The notes: generated by a model from the sequence alone, not told the origin. A DNA stretch of 64,000 nt from Ferrovibrio terrae (GCF_007197755.1 NZ_CP041636.1:496001-560000), one strand, 5' to 3'. Positions 1 through 8,898 are shown, counted from the stretch's first letter. Numbers and translations: made by a program.

Positions 1-965
1 CTGGCGAGGAAGCTTTCTGCCTTCTCGCGGCCGAGATCGCGCAGGTAGCACAGGAAATCCCAGTCCGGATTCAGCTTGGACGAGACGCTGAATTTCGACA
101 GCGTCTCCTCGGCATCGACGCTGTGGATGAAGACGCGAGGGTATTTCTCGCGGTTCAGCTCATTGGTGTCGAGCAGGTTGGTGACGAACTGGATCGCCCG
201 CATCTCGCGCATCAGGCTGGAATTCCAGCTCAGCGTATTGATGCGATCGAGGATCGCCGCGGCCGTGGTCGGCACTTCCGGGATATTTACCGGATTGATC
301 TGCACGATCAGGATGTCGCTGGTGCCCTTTTCGTAAATCAGCGGGAAGATCGGCGGATTGCCGCAATAGCCGCCATCCCAATAGTGGTTGCCGTCGATCT
401 CCACTGCCTGGAACAGGAACGGCAGGCAGGCCGAGGCCATCACCGCATCGGGCGTCACTTCGTCGCGGTTGAATACGCGGATGCGGCCGTTCTTCACGTT
501 GGTGGCACAGATGAACAGCTTGGCGGCGGCCTGGTTGGCGCGCAGCGCCTCGAAATCCACCACCTCGGCGATGATGTCGCGCAGCGGATTCATGTTGCTC
601 GGATTCAGCTGGTACGGCGACATCACCTGCGACAGCGAATTGAAGAAATGGTACATCGGTGAAAAGTCCATGTTGCCGATGCTGAACAGCTTGTCGATCG
701 GACTGGGCTGCAACGGGCCCTTCTTGCCGGCCTCAGACGATTTGCGCCAGAACAGCTCGAGCAGTTCCTTGGCCTTGGCCGGACCGCCCTGCCCCAGGCC
801 ATAGGCCGCCACGGCGGCATTCATCGCACCTGCCGAGGTGCCGACCAGCGCTTCGATCTCGATGCGGTCATCGTCCAGCAGGCGATCCAGCACGCCCCAG
901 GTGAAAGCGCCATGGGCGCCGCCACCCTGCAGAGCCAGCTTCAGACTCTTTTTCTTCTTCGTCAT
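1..965 (-). CDS. Patatin-like phospholipase family protein (3' end cut by window)
   Basis: Predicted serine lipid acyl hydrolase. Reading from an ATG at 965, the protein begins with a lysine-rich stretch and then the oxyanion-hole motif GGGAHGAF at residues 14-21. The nucleophile elbow GTSAG puts the catalytic serine near residue 44, and the dyad aspartate sits in a DGG motif near residue 197. All three hallmarks of the patatin family are present, so it should be active on phospholipids or neutral lipids. No signal peptide is seen, so it is probably cytoplasmic or membrane-peripheral. The frame stays open to the window edge, so the C-terminus lies outside. It sits 28 bases downstream of the MscS gene on the same strand and may be cotranscribed with it. 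The true substrate cannot be told from sequence. Confidence 0.9.
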   Translation of the reverse strand, partial: MTKKKKSLKLALQGGGAHGAFTWGVLDRLLDDDRIEIEALVGTSAGAMNAAVAAYGLGQGGPAKAKELLELFWRKSSEAGKKGPLQPSPIDKLFSIGNMDFSPMYHFFNSLSQVMSPYQLNPSNMNPLRDIIAEVVDFEALRANQAAAKLFICATNVKNGRIRVFNRDEVTPDAVMASACLPFLFQAVEIDGNHYWDGGYCGNPPIFPLIYEKGTSDILIVQINPVNIPEVPTTAAAILDRINTLSWNSSLMREMRAIQFVTNLLDTNELNREKYPRVFIHSVDAEETLSKFSVSSKLNPDWDFLCYLRDLGREKAESFLA

Positions 966-993
966 CGCCCAATCCCCCAACCCTTCAAAAAAA

Positions 994-1923
994 TCAATCG
1001 CGCTGCGATACCACAGGCGGGTCCAGATGCAGGAATGCCTCATTGCGCGGCAGATGCGCGGCCAGGTCGCCGGCGCGCAGGGCGGCATAAGCGGCATACA
1101 GCAGCTGGGCCTTCATGATCACGACCCGGCTGAAATCGTCGGTGAAGAAATAGATGCGCCAGACCATGACGCCGGCATTCAGTTCATGCACGGCGATGAT
1201 CGGCGCCGGATCAGACAGTATGCCTTCAATGGTGAGGGCCGCATCCTTCAGCGCGGTCTGCACTGCGGCTTCATCGACACCGTATTGCAGCGTCACGTCG
1301 ACGAAGCCCAGATGCCGCGCCTGCGGCCGGCTGTGATTGAATAGCTTGGCGCGGCCGATCACCGCATTGGGTACGACCAGCAGGTCCATCGACCGGGTGC
1401 GCAAATGGGTGGAACGCCAGTTGGTCTCCAGCACCATGCCCTGGATGCCGTCGATGGTGATCCATTCACCGGCCTTGAAAGGGCGCTCCATATTCAGGGC
1501 CACGCCGGCGAAGATATCGGTCAGCAACTGCTGCAGCGCGAAGCCGAGAATGATGGCAATGACGCTGGAGGTGGCGAAGACGCCGGTCGGCTCCAGATGG
1601 AAGATCTCGATGGCGATGAAGCCGGCTGCCGCCACATACAGGGTTACATTGAACAGATCGGTCAGCAGTTTGCGCTGGCGCGGCACGCCCGCCAGACTCT
1701 GGCCGTACATGCGACGCCAGACGAACAGCTCGAAACCGGTGGCGATCACCCAGGCCAGACTGAACCCGGCGAGAACCGCCAGCGGCCTGTCCAGCCAGAG
1801 CGGCAGATGAGGCGAGATCAGCCAGGTCCACATGAACGGCACGTGACGCGGCTGCAACACCGCATAGACCAGGGCAATCGATATCAGGAGCGCCAGAAGA
1901 AAGCGCCGTGTTTCGCGCGACAT
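994..1923 (-). CDS. Small-conductance mechanosensitive channel, MscS family
   Basis: Integral inner-membrane channel that opens under membrane tension. Several hydrophobic segments occupy the first 130 residues. They are followed by the pore-lining helix and beta-domain of the MscS family: ATSSVIAIILGFALQQLLTD, then a segment with FKAGEWITIDGIQG and VPNAVIG. The C-terminal alpha/beta domain follows and the protein ends soon after. At about 309 residues it is close to E. coli MscS in size rather than the large MscK/MscM forms. I chose the ATG at 1923 because hydrophobic sequence begins right after it; a GTG at 1950 in the same frame is possible. The family call is firm, but a role in osmotic protection is inferred from the family only. 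Confidence 0.88.
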   Translation of the reverse strand: MSRETRRFLLALLISIALVYAVLQPRHVPFMWTWLISPHLPLWLDRPLAVLAGFSLAWVIATGFELFVWRRMYGQSLAGVPRQRKLLTDLFNVTLYVAAAGFIAIEIFHLEPTGVFATSSVIAIILGFALQQLLTDIFAGVALNMERPFKAGEWITIDGIQGMVLETNWRSTHLRTRSMDLLVVPNAVIGRAKLFNHSRPQARHLGFVDVTLQYGVDEAAVQTALKDAALTIEGILSDPAPIIAVHELNAGVMVWRIYFFTDDFSRVVIMKAQLLYAAYAALRAGDLAAHLPRNEAFLHLDPPVVSQRD

Positions 1924-2057
1924 GGGCCGGAAGTTAGCGGTTTGCCGCACAGGGGGCCAGCCTTTTCACGTGACACCTCTGCCTCACTGCAGACCGGAAG
2001 CGCGGCCCGCCCAGCACTGGACAATCGCGCTACCCCCGCCTTATCTCTTCGCTTCAT

Positions 2058-2852
2058 ATGATCGAGACACTCACCCGCACCGTGCAGCCCGCCATCACCG
2101 TGGCCGGCCTTGCCAAGACCTACGGCGGCACCGACAAGCCGGTGCATGCCGTGGCCGGGATCGACTTCCATGTGCCGGCCGGCAGCGTCACCGCACTGCT
2201 GGGCGGCAACGGCGCCGGCAAGACCACCACCATCGCCATGCTGCTCGGCCTGCTCAAACCCACGGCGGGCAGCATCCGCATCCTCGATACCGACATGCTG
2301 CGCGACCGGCACCATGTGCTGCCACGGCTAAATTTCTCCTCGCCTTACGTCGATCTGCCACATCGCCTGACCGTGCGGCAGAACCTGATGGTCTTCGCCG
2401 GGCTCTACGCCGTGTCGCAGGCGCCCAAGCGCATCGAGCAGCTGGCCGAGGAACTAAATTTCGCCACGCTGCTCGATCGCCCCGCCGGCGCGCTGTCGGC
2501 CGGCCAGAAAACCCGCGTGGCACTGGCCAAGGCGCTGATCAACCAGCCGGATGTGCTGCTGCTGGACGAGCCGACCGCCTCGCTGGATCCTGACACCGCC
2601 GACTGGGTGCGCAGCCTGCTGGAGAAGTATCGCAAGGAACGCGGCATCACCATCCTGCTCGCCTCGCATAACATGGGCGAGGTCGAACGGCTCTGCGACC
2701 AGGTGCTGATGATGAAGCAGGGTCGCATCGTGGATCGCGGTACCGCGCCGGATCTGGTGGCGAAATACGGCCGGCAGACTCTGGAACAGGTCTTCCTCGA
2801 TATCGCGCGCGGCCAGGGCAGGGCCGCCGAACTGAACGAGGTGCCGGCATGA
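2058..2852 (+). CDS. ABC-2 type exporter, ATP-binding subunit
   Basis: ATPase of an ABC-2 export system. The Walker A motif is GGNGAGKTTT near residue 50, the signature reads LSAGQ (one change from LSGGQ), Walker B is LLLDEPTASLDP and the switch histidine is in LASHNM. The protein is 264 residues, normal for this class (NodI/CcmA-like). It overlaps the start of the permease gene by four bases (ATGA), so the two subunits are translationally coupled and almost certainly work together. The cargo is unknown: nothing in the neighbourhood names it, and NodIJ-like or drug/polysaccharide exporters are equally possible. Confidence 0.92.
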   Translation: MIETLTRTVQPAITVAGLAKTYGGTDKPVHAVAGIDFHVPAGSVTALLGGNGAGKTTTIAMLLGLLKPTAGSIRILDTDMLRDRHHVLPRLNFSSPYVDLPHRLTVRQNLMVFAGLYAVSQAPKRIEQLAEELNFATLLDRPAGALSAGQKTRVALAKALINQPDVLLLDEPTASLDPDTADWVRSLLEKYRKERGITILLASHNMGEVERLCDQVLMMKQGRIVDRGTAPDLVAKYGRQTLEQVFLDIARGQGRAAELNEVPA

Positions 2853-3658
2853 TGCAGGACATCAGCTGCAGCCTGCAGCGCATCTTCGCCATGCTGCGCC
2901 GGCACTGGTATCTGCTGTCGGGGTCGTGGACGCGCATCGTGGAGCTGATCTACTGGCCCGCCGTGCAGATGATCATGTGGGGTTTTCTCACCCAGTTCCT
3001 CGCCAGCAAGACCTCGTATGTGGCGCAGGCCTTCGGCGTCTTCCTCGCCGGCATGATGCTGTGGGATTCGATGTTCCGCGTGCAGCTCGGCGTGGCGATC
3101 TCCTTCCTCGAGGAAATGTGGTCGCGCAATCTGGGTAACCTGTTCGTCAGCCCGCTGCGGCCTGGTGAATTCGCCACCTCGGTGCTGCTGATGGGCCTGC
3201 TGCGCACGCTGGTCGGCATGGTCCCGGTCAGCTTCATGGCCTGGTGGTTCTTCGATTTCTCGGTCTACGCCATGGGGCTGGCGCTGGCCGGCTTTTTCTT
3301 CAGTCTGATCATGTTCGGCTGGGCCATCGGCATTTCCGTCTGCGGGCTGATCATGCGTCATGGCCTGGGCGCCGAAAGCGCCGCCTGGGGCGCGATGTTC
3401 CTGATCCTGCCGGTCGCCGCCGTCTATTATCCGGTCACGGTGCTGCCGGGCTGGCTGCAGGTGGTCGCCTGGTCACTGCCGCCGGCCTATGTCTTCGAGG
3501 GCATGCGTGCGCTGCTGGTGGACGGCATCCTGCGCACCGACCTGCTGATCGGCGCCTTTGCCCTGAATGTGCTCTATCTCGCGCTCGGCTTCTGGGCCTT
3601 CCTCGCCTTCTTCGAGTCCGCGCGCCGCCGCGGCCAGCTACTGGGCCAGGGTGAGTAA
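2849..3658 (+). CDS. ABC-2 type exporter, permease subunit
   Basis: Membrane subunit paired with the preceding ATPase, 269 residues with about six hydrophobic helices. The later part contains the ABC-2 family pattern of a polar segment (LPVAAVYYPVTVLPGWLQ) followed by PPAYVFEGMRALL, the conserved signature region of NodJ/DrrB-type permeases. It starts within the stop codon of the ATPase gene. Its last 21 bases overlap the 3' end of the convergent DUF2306 gene. Cargo unknown. Confidence 0.9.
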   Translation: MMQDISCSLQRIFAMLRRHWYLLSGSWTRIVELIYWPAVQMIMWGFLTQFLASKTSYVAQAFGVFLAGMMLWDSMFRVQLGVAISFLEEMWSRNLGNLFVSPLRPGEFATSVLLMGLLRTLVGMVPVSFMAWWFFDFSVYAMGLALAGFFFSLIMFGWAIGISVCGLIMRHGLGAESAAWGAMFLILPVAAVYYPVTVLPGWLQVVAWSLPPAYVFEGMRALLVDGILRTDLLIGAFALNVLYLALGFWAFLAFFESARRRGQLLGQGE

Positions 3659-4054
3659 GGTCACGCCTTCCGTCATCAGCCGCCCCAGCAGGCGCATCGG
3701 CAGCAGCGTAAACAGTCCGGGGATCACAAGGGCGCCGAAGAACAGGCCGATCATGGCCATGCGATGCCGCTTCACCTTGCCGCGCCGGATTGCCAGCACT
3801 GCGAGCGGCACCAGAACCAGCACCAGCAGGCTGAGCGCATGGATCGGGCTGTAGCTGCCGGTGATGCCGGTGATCCAGAAAGAGCTGGTCGCGGCCGTCA
3901 GCATCAGCACCACCCAGATCCAGCCGAGCGCCCGGTGCGAGACGGTGCCCTTGCGGCGAATCAGCATGAACGCCCCCAGCGCCAAGGCCAGAATTGTGGC
4001 GGCAAGATGGATATGGACCGCAGGACCGGCATTGAGGAGGGGTATATAATTCAT
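3638..4054 (-). CDS. DUF2306-like small multispanning membrane protein
   Basis: A 138-residue predicted membrane protein with four hydrophobic helices. Histidines lie at helix edges (PAVHIHLAATILALALGAF, VSHRALGWIWVV, KRHRMAMIGLFFGAL), the arrangement typical of the DUF2306 / predicted membrane protein family. The start was placed at the ATG at 4054 (MNYIPLL) because the upstream extension to 4081 is not hydrophobic and lies in a short intergenic region. The 3' end overlaps the convergent permease gene by 21 bases. No biochemical function is established for the family; the histidines could suggest haem or metal contact, but that is only a guess. Confidence 0.7.
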   Translation of the reverse strand: MNYIPLLNAGPAVHIHLAATILALALGAFMLIRRKGTVSHRALGWIWVVLMLTAATSSFWITGITGSYSPIHALSLLVLVLVPLAVLAIRRGKVKRHRMAMIGLFFGALVIPGLFTLLPMRLLGRLMTEGVTLLTLAQ

Positions 4055-4189
4055 GGGCCGAGCCTGCCCCGCCCCCTGCAAACCGGCCAGCGACTTGCTA
4101 TATTGGTGTGATCGTGATCACCGGTTTTCCGGCACTTTCACGCGACTTGGCCGTTACAACCCGACTGCCACCAGATTCAAGGACCTCCC

Positions 4190-4897
4190 GTGAGCGCGAC
4201 GATTGCCCTGGTCGATGACGACCGCAATATCCTGACTTCGGTTTCGATTGCCCTCGAAGCCGAGGGCTATAAGGTACGCACCTATAACGATGGTGCCGAG
4301 GCCCTGCGTCACCTGACGCAGCAGATGCCCGATCTCGTCATCCTCGACATCAAGATGCCCCGGCTGGATGGCATGGAGACGCTGAGCCGTCTGCGCCGCG
4401 TCAGCCAGGTGCCGGTGATCTTCCTCACCTCCAAGGACGATGAGATCGACGAGGCGCTCGGCCTCAAGATGGGCGCCGACGACTACATCACCAAGCCGTT
4501 CAGCCAGCGCCTGCTGATTGAGCGCATCAAGGCGGTGTTGCGCCGCGCCGAAGCCAACCGCCCTGGTGCGGAGGAAACATCCTCCGACAAGCTGGTGGTG
4601 CGCGGCTCGCTGACGCTGGATCCGGCGCGGCATCGCTGCACCTGGAATGGCGAGGAAGTGGTACTCACTGTCACCGAATTCCTGCTGCTCGATGCCCTGG
4701 CGCAGCGGCCGGGCCATGTGAAAAACCGTGACCAGCTGATGGATGCAGCCTACGACGACAACGTCTATGTCGACGACCGCACCATCGACAGCCACATCAA
4801 GCGACTGCGCAAGAAGTTCAAGATGGTGGACGATAACTTCGACTCCATCGAAACCCTGTATGGCGTCGGCTATCGCTTCAAGGAACAGGCGGCCTGA
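4190..4897 (+). CDS. chvI: Two-component response regulator ChvI
   Basis: OmpR-family DNA-binding response regulator, 235 residues. The receiver domain carries the acidic pair in LVDDD at residues 8-11, the phospho-acceptor D53 in VILDIKMP, and the switch lysine in YITKPF. A winged-helix output domain follows from about residue 130, with [17 protein letters not shown]. Sequence and position directly before a ChvG-type kinase identify it as ChvI of the alphaproteobacterial ChvG/ChvI (ExoS/ChvI) system, which in other species controls envelope, acid and carbon responses. Translation starts at a GTG. The pckA gene that often sits beside chvGI in rhizobia is not present here; upstream is a divergent DUF2306 gene. 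Confidence 0.93.
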   Translation: MSATIALVDDDRNILTSVSIALEAEGYKVRTYNDGAEALRHLTQQMPDLVILDIKMPRLDGMETLSRLRRVSQVPVIFLTSKDDEIDEALGLKMGADDYITKPFSQRLLIERIKAVLRRAEANRPGAEETSSDKLVVRGSLTLDPARHRCTWNGEEVVLTVTEFLLLDALAQRPGHVKNRDQLMDAAYDDNVYVDDRTIDSHIKRLRKKFKMVDDNFDSIETLYGVGYRFKEQAA

Positions 4898-4962
4898 TCG
4901 TAGCGGCCAGAAACGATATAGCTGGCGACGGCGGGAAGGATGTCCGGTATGGAGGGCAGACG

Positions 4963-6558
4963 GTGAGCGATCCGTCTCCGCGCCGGCGACTGATGTCGCC
5001 GCTGACGCGCCGCATCCTGCTGATCAACCTGGCAGCGCCGATCGCACTGGTGCTGGCCTTCTTCTATCTCGACCAGTTCCGCCTCAGCCTGATCGACACG
5101 CGCCTGACTGCCCTGCGCTACGAAGCTGGACTGATTTCCGGCGCACTGGGTGAGGTCGCCATCAGCCCGTCGGAATTCAGTCCCACGCTGGAACCCGAAC
5201 TGGCGCGCCAACTGCTGCGCCGCCTGTCGGCCCAGTCGAGTGCCCGTGCCCGGCTGTTCGATGCCGATGGCGAGATGATCGCCGACAGCCGTTTACTGCT
5301 GGCGGCCGGGCGCGGTGTGGTGACGCGCCAGCTGCCACCGCCGAATATAGACACACCCTGGGAGCAGGCCCTGATCGGTCTCTACGACAAGATCAACGCC
5401 CTGTTCATGACCACACTTAATCTGCCAAAATACGTCGAGCTGCCCTTCACACATGCCAACGACTATCCGGAAGCGCGCCGCGCACTGAACGGCGACGACA
5501 GCGACCAGCTGCGTGATCTGGCGGATGGCCGCATCATGCTGTCGGCGGCCGTGCCGGTGCAGGGCCTGCGTAAAGTCGTCGGCGCGCTGCTGCTGAACGT
5601 CGACAGCGCCGAACTGGATGCGCGCGTGCGCGAGGAACGGCTGGGCGTGCTGAAGGTGTTTGCCGCCGTGCTCGGTTTCACCGTGCTGGCCTCGCTCTAT
5701 CTGGCAGGCGTGATCGTACGGCCGATCCATCGCCTGGCCGAGGCGGCCGAACGCATCCGCGCCGCCAAGGGCCGCATCGCGCATCTGTCGCTGCCGGATT
5801 ACTCGCACCGCGAAGATGAGATCGGCGACCTGTCCAGCGTGCTGCGCGCCATGACCGCCGCGCTATCGCAGCGGCTGGATGCCATCGAACGTTTCGCCGC
5901 CGATGTGTCGCACGAAATCAAGAATCCCCTCACCTCGCTGCGCAGCGCCATGGAAACCTTCCTGCGTACCGAGAAACCGGAACTGCGCGAGCGCCTGCTG
6001 GCGGTGATGCAGGACGATGTGCGCCGCATGGATCGCCTGATCACCGACATTTCCGGCGCCTCGCGGCTGGATGCCGAACTGGCGCGCAGTGAAGCAGCCC
6101 CGCTAGATATCGCCGTCATGCTGCAATCGGTCATCGAAACCTATATGACGCGTCTGGCTGACACCGGGCCGAAGATCGAACTGAAGCGGGTCGAGCCCGG
6201 TCCGTATCTGGCCATCGGCTTCGAGGGCCAGCTGGGCCAGGTGGCGCGCAACCTGATCGACAACGCGATTTCCTTCAGTCCGCCGAATGGCACCATCACG
6301 GTCGCGGTGAAACGCGAACCGCGACATGTGATGTTCAGCGTCGCCGATGAAGGCCCTGGCATTCCGACTGACAATCTGGAATCGATCTTTGAACGTTTTT
6401 ACAGCGAACGGCCGGCCAGCGAGGCGTTTGGCCTGCATTCCGGTCTCGGCCTGTCGATCGCGCGGCAGGTGGTGCAATCGCTCGGCGGCGAGATCCACGC
6501 CGAGAACCGCGATGACGGCAAGACGGGTGCCCGCTTCGTGGTACGCCTGCCGCTTTAG
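4963..6558 (+). CDS. chvG: Sensor histidine kinase ChvG
   Basis: Inner-membrane sensor kinase of 531 residues, partner of ChvI. The first transmembrane helix is near residues 16-35, followed by a large periplasmic domain to about residue 230. A second helix leads to a HAMP domain. The phospho-acceptor H317 lies in VSHEIKNPLTSLRSA, and the ATPase boxes are intact: NLIDNAISFSP, DEGPGIP and HSGLGLSIARQ. The start is a GTG at 4963, 65 bases after chvI. In relatives the periplasmic partner ExoR inhibits this kinase; exoR is not in the window. The intact catalytic boxes contrast with the degenerate kinase at 10498. Confidence 0.93.
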   Translation: MSDPSPRRRLMSPLTRRILLINLAAPIALVLAFFYLDQFRLSLIDTRLTALRYEAGLISGALGEVAISPSEFSPTLEPELARQLLRRLSAQSSARARLFDADGEMIADSRLLLAAGRGVVTRQLPPPNIDTPWEQALIGLYDKINALFMTTLNLPKYVELPFTHANDYPEARRALNGDDSDQLRDLADGRIMLSAAVPVQGLRKVVGALLLNVDSAELDARVREERLGVLKVFAAVLGFTVLASLYLAGVIVRPIHRLAEAAERIRAAKGRIAHLSLPDYSHREDEIGDLSSVLRAMTAALSQRLDAIERFAADVSHEIKNPLTSLRSAMETFLRTEKPELRERLLAVMQDDVRRMDRLITDISGASRLDAELARSEAAPLDIAVMLQSVIETYMTRLADTGPKIELKRVEPGPYLAIGFEGQLGQVARNLIDNAISFSPPNGTITVAVKREPRHVMFSVADEGPGIPTDNLESIFERFYSERPASEAFGLHSGLGLSIARQVVQSLGGEIHAENRDDGKTGARFVVRLPL

Positions 6559-6656
6559 GCGGCACACATGTTAACCAAAGCCCCCTTCATCGAAGCATGC
6601 TCCGTCATGGAAGCGTGTATTGACTCTCTGTGGAGGCCCCGGCAGGCTGCGCGGCC

Positions 6657-7148
6657 ATGCTGACCATTCATGCAAGCTGTGTGTCGATTGCCGGCGCGGC
6701 GCTTCTGCTGCGCGGCCCCTCCGGGGCCGGAAAATCCGATCTGGCGCTGCGTTTGATGGACGCCGGCGCAGGTCTGATCGCCGACGATCAGACCTGTCTG
6801 CAGCGCATTGACGGCAGTATCATTGCCGGCACGCCGGAACGCCTGCGCGGCCTGCTGGAAATCCGTGGCATAGGCCCAGTCCGCATGCCGGCGACAGCAC
6901 CCGCACCTGTGGCACTGATCGTCGATCTGGTGCCGCTGAATGATGTGCCACGCCTGCCCGAGCCGCGCCACGAAAACATCCTGGACATCACACTGCCCTG
7001 CCTGTCACTGCATGCTTTCGAGGCCAGCGCCGCGATCAAGGCAAGATGGGCACTGGCGCGCGCCGTCGAAGGCCGACTGTTCGAGCCCGACGAGATCGCG
7101 GCCGTAGTAGCCGGCACTGTCACCGAACTCTTTAAACGCAAGGCCTGA
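6657..7148 (+). CDS. hprK: HPr kinase/phosphorylase, short alphaproteobacterial form
   Basis: Bifunctional enzyme that phosphorylates and dephosphorylates the regulatory serine of HPr. The 163-residue protein contains only the catalytic domain: P-loop GPSGAGKS at residues 20-27 and the HprK signature segment LEIRGIGPVRM. It lacks the N-terminal domain of the roughly 310-residue Gram-positive enzymes, which is normal for alphaproteobacteria. The ATG at 6657 is preferred to an in-frame GTG at 6630 because conserved sequence begins immediately after it. It is 98 bases after chvG and four bases before rapZ, in a cluster with EIIA and HPr, its expected substrate pathway. Confidence 0.93.
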   Translation: MLTIHASCVSIAGAALLLRGPSGAGKSDLALRLMDAGAGLIADDQTCLQRIDGSIIAGTPERLRGLLEIRGIGPVRMPATAPAPVALIVDLVPLNDVPRLPEPRHENILDITLPCLSLHAFEASAAIKARWALARAVEGRLFEPDEIAAVVAGTVTELFKRKA

Positions 7149-7152
7149 GCAG

Positions 7153-8055
7153 ATGGGCGCTGCTGCAGAGCCGATCCGTTTTGTAGTGGTCAGCGGCCTT
7201 TCGGGTGCCGGCAAGACCACGGCGCTCAAGCTGTTGGAAGATCACGGCTATGAAGCCGTCGACAACCTGCCGATGCCGCTGCTGCGGCGACTGGCCATCG
7301 CAGACGAGGCCGAGGCGGCTGCGGCGCCCACGCAGCCGCGCCGCGCCATCGCGGTGGGCATCGACAGCCGGACCCGCGATTTCCAGCCTGACCAATTGAT
7401 CGCCCTGCTCAGCGAGTTGCGCCAGCGCGACGATCTTGCCGTCCAGCTGCTGTATTTCGATTGCGAGGATGAGGTGCTGCTCAAGCGCTTCACGGCGACA
7501 CGGCGGCGGCATCCGCTCGCCAGCGACCGGCCGATCGCTGATGGCATTGCAGCCGAACGGCGGCTGATGCTGCCGCTGCGCGCCGCGGCCGATCTGGTGA
7601 TCGATACTTCGATGGCGGCCTTGCCGGAATTCCGCCAGGCCCTGGCCGCGCAATTCGCGCTGGACGCCCTGCCGGGCCTCAGTATCATGGTGCTCTCGTT
7701 TTCCTATAAGCACGGCCTGCCGCGCGAGGCGGATCTGGTGTTCGATGTGCGCTTCCTGCGCAATCCCCATTATGACGATGCACTGCGCCCGCATACCGGC
7801 GACAATCCCGCCGTTGCGGCCTATGTGGAGGCCGATCCCGGCTATGCCGACTTCTTCGGACGGCTGCGCGGCATGGTCGATGCGCTGCTGCCGCGCTATG
7901 CCCAGGAGGGCAAGCGTTACCTCACCATCGCCATCGGTTGCACAGGCGGTCGCCATCGTTCCGTTGTGGTTGCCGAGGCCCTCGGCAAGCACTTGCGCGA
8001 AACCGGGCAACGTGTCGATATCCGTCACCGCGATCGCGATCTGGCCCCAGCCTGA
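7153..8055 (+). CDS. rapZ: RNase adapter / nucleotide-binding protein RapZ
   Basis: P-loop protein of 300 residues, full family length. The Walker A motif is GLSGAGKTTALKLLEDHGYE near the N-terminus, followed by the family pattern AVDNLP. The C-terminal domain has FSYKHGLPREADLVFDVRFL, a PHYDDALR segment and the highly conserved IAIGCTGGRHRSV. In E. coli RapZ delivers the sRNA GlmZ to RNase E and so controls GlmS. In alphaproteobacteria the RNA target is not well established, and the conserved link to hprK, EIIA and HPr suggests PTS-linked control of envelope precursors. Gene order hprK-rapZ-EIIA-HPr is the standard alphaproteobacterial arrangement. Confidence 0.95.
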   Translation: MGAAAEPIRFVVVSGLSGAGKTTALKLLEDHGYEAVDNLPMPLLRRLAIADEAEAAAAPTQPRRAIAVGIDSRTRDFQPDQLIALLSELRQRDDLAVQLLYFDCEDEVLLKRFTATRRRHPLASDRPIADGIAAERRLMLPLRAAADLVIDTSMAALPEFRQALAAQFALDALPGLSIMVLSFSYKHGLPREADLVFDVRFLRNPHYDDALRPHTGDNPAVAAYVEADPGYADFFGRLRGMVDALLPRYAQEGKRYLTIAIGCTGGRHRSVVVAEALGKHLRETGQRVDIRHRDRDLAPA

Positions 8056-8125
8056 CCCATGGCCTGAACCGCAGTTGCCGAGGAAACTTCACTGCAATGA
8101 CCAGCCACAAGATCGATAGCGTCCC

Positions 8126-8533
8126 ATGATCGGTATTGTCGTCGTCACCCACGGCCGCCTTGCCGAAGAATTCATCCATGCCACCGAGCATGTGGTGGGG
8201 CCGCAGAAGAACATGCGCGCCGTCTGCATCGGACCGGACGACGACATGGAGCAGCGCCGCCAGGATATCCTCGCCGCCGTCGCCGCCGTCGAAACGGGCA
8301 AGGGCGTGATCGTGCTGACCGACATGTTCGGCGGCACACCGTCCAATCTGGCAATCTCCATTATGGATCAGGCCAAGGTGGAAGTGATCGCCGGCGTGAA
8401 CCTGCCGATGCTAATCAAGCTGGCCAGCGTGCGCGGCAAATCCGAGATGGCTGCCGCCGTCAGCGCCGGCCAGGAAGCCGGCCGCAAATACATCAATGTC
8501 GCCTCCAAACTGCTGGCCGGAGAGTCAGCCTGA
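8126..8533 (+). CDS. PTS EIIA component, mannose/sorbose-type fold (regulatory)
   Basis: Small cytoplasmic phosphocarrier, 135 residues. The N-terminus MIGIVVVTHG carries the expected phospho-histidine H9. The rest matches the EIIA-Man fold (DMFGGTPSNLAI, VIAGVNLPMLIKLA). No EIIB or EIIC transporter domain is nearby, so it is a regulatory PTS protein (often called EIIA or ManX-like) rather than part of a sugar importer. The gene ends where the HPr gene starts (TGATG overlap), so the two are translationally coupled. It likely receives phosphate from HPr and signals to carbon or nitrogen regulation. Confidence 0.9.
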   Translation: MIGIVVVTHGRLAEEFIHATEHVVGPQKNMRAVCIGPDDDMEQRRQDILAAVAAVETGKGVIVLTDMFGGTPSNLAISIMDQAKVEVIAGVNLPMLIKLASVRGKSEMAAAVSAGQEAGRKYINVASKLLAGESA

Positions 8534-8832
8534 TGGACGGAACGGCCCCGAAGGACGCGCCCCTCAAACGCAGCGTTAACATTCCGAACCAGCGCGGCCT
8601 GCATGCCCGCGCCGCGGCCAAATTCGTCCAGGTGGTCGCCCGCTTCCCCCAGGCCAAGATCCAGGTCTCCAAGGACGGCCAGACCGTCAACGGAGAGTCG
8701 ATCATGGGTCTGATGATGCTGGCTGGCACCCAGGGCTCCAGCATCGAGATCAGCGCCTCCGGCACCGAGGCCGGGGCTGCCATGGAAGCCCTGGTCATCC
8801 TGGTCGAGGGTAAATTCGGGGAATCCGAATAG
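8533..8832 (+). CDS. Phosphocarrier protein HPr
   Basis: HPr of 99 residues with a short N-terminal extension. The active-site histidine H24 is in RGLHARAAAKF and is the site phosphorylated by enzyme I. S56, in VNGESIMGLMML, corresponds to the regulatory serine targeted by HprK. Both sites are intact, consistent with the kinase gene two cistrons upstream. Enzyme I (PtsP or PtsI) is not in the window. The gene is the last of the hprK-rapZ-EIIA-HPr run and is followed by an AT-rich inverted repeat before ahcY. Confidence 0.95.
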   Translation: MDGTAPKDAPLKRSVNIPNQRGLHARAAAKFVQVVARFPQAKIQVSKDGQTVNGESIMGLMMLAGTQGSSIEISASGTEAGAAMEALVILVEGKFGESE

Positions 8833-8854
8833 CCGACCTTAAAATCTATATATC

Positions 8855-8876
8855 TATATAAAGATTTCTTTATATA
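8855..8876. repeat. Perfect AT-rich inverted repeat upstream of ahcY
   Basis: Nine-base arms TATATAAAG and CTTTATATA (8855-8863 and 8868-8876) surround a four-base loop, in a strongly AT-rich patch that stands out from the GC-rich surroundings. It lies in the 131-base gap between HPr and ahcY. It may form part of the ahcY promoter, an operator, or a weak transcription-ending hairpin after HPr. There is no GC stem with a T-run, so a classical terminator is unlikely. Confidence 0.5.
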
Positions 8877-8884
8877 ATACTGGA

Positions 8885-8898
8885 CAGCCCGCGGGCTG
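8885..8898. repeat. GC palindrome in ahcY leader
   Basis: CAGCCC and GGGCTG flank a central GC, a perfect 14-base palindrome 66 bases before the ahcY start codon. It follows the AT-rich inverted repeat by eight bases. It could be a repressor operator or, in RNA, a hairpin with a tetraloop. I could not match it to a known AdoHcy or SAM riboswitch. Confidence 0.4.
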
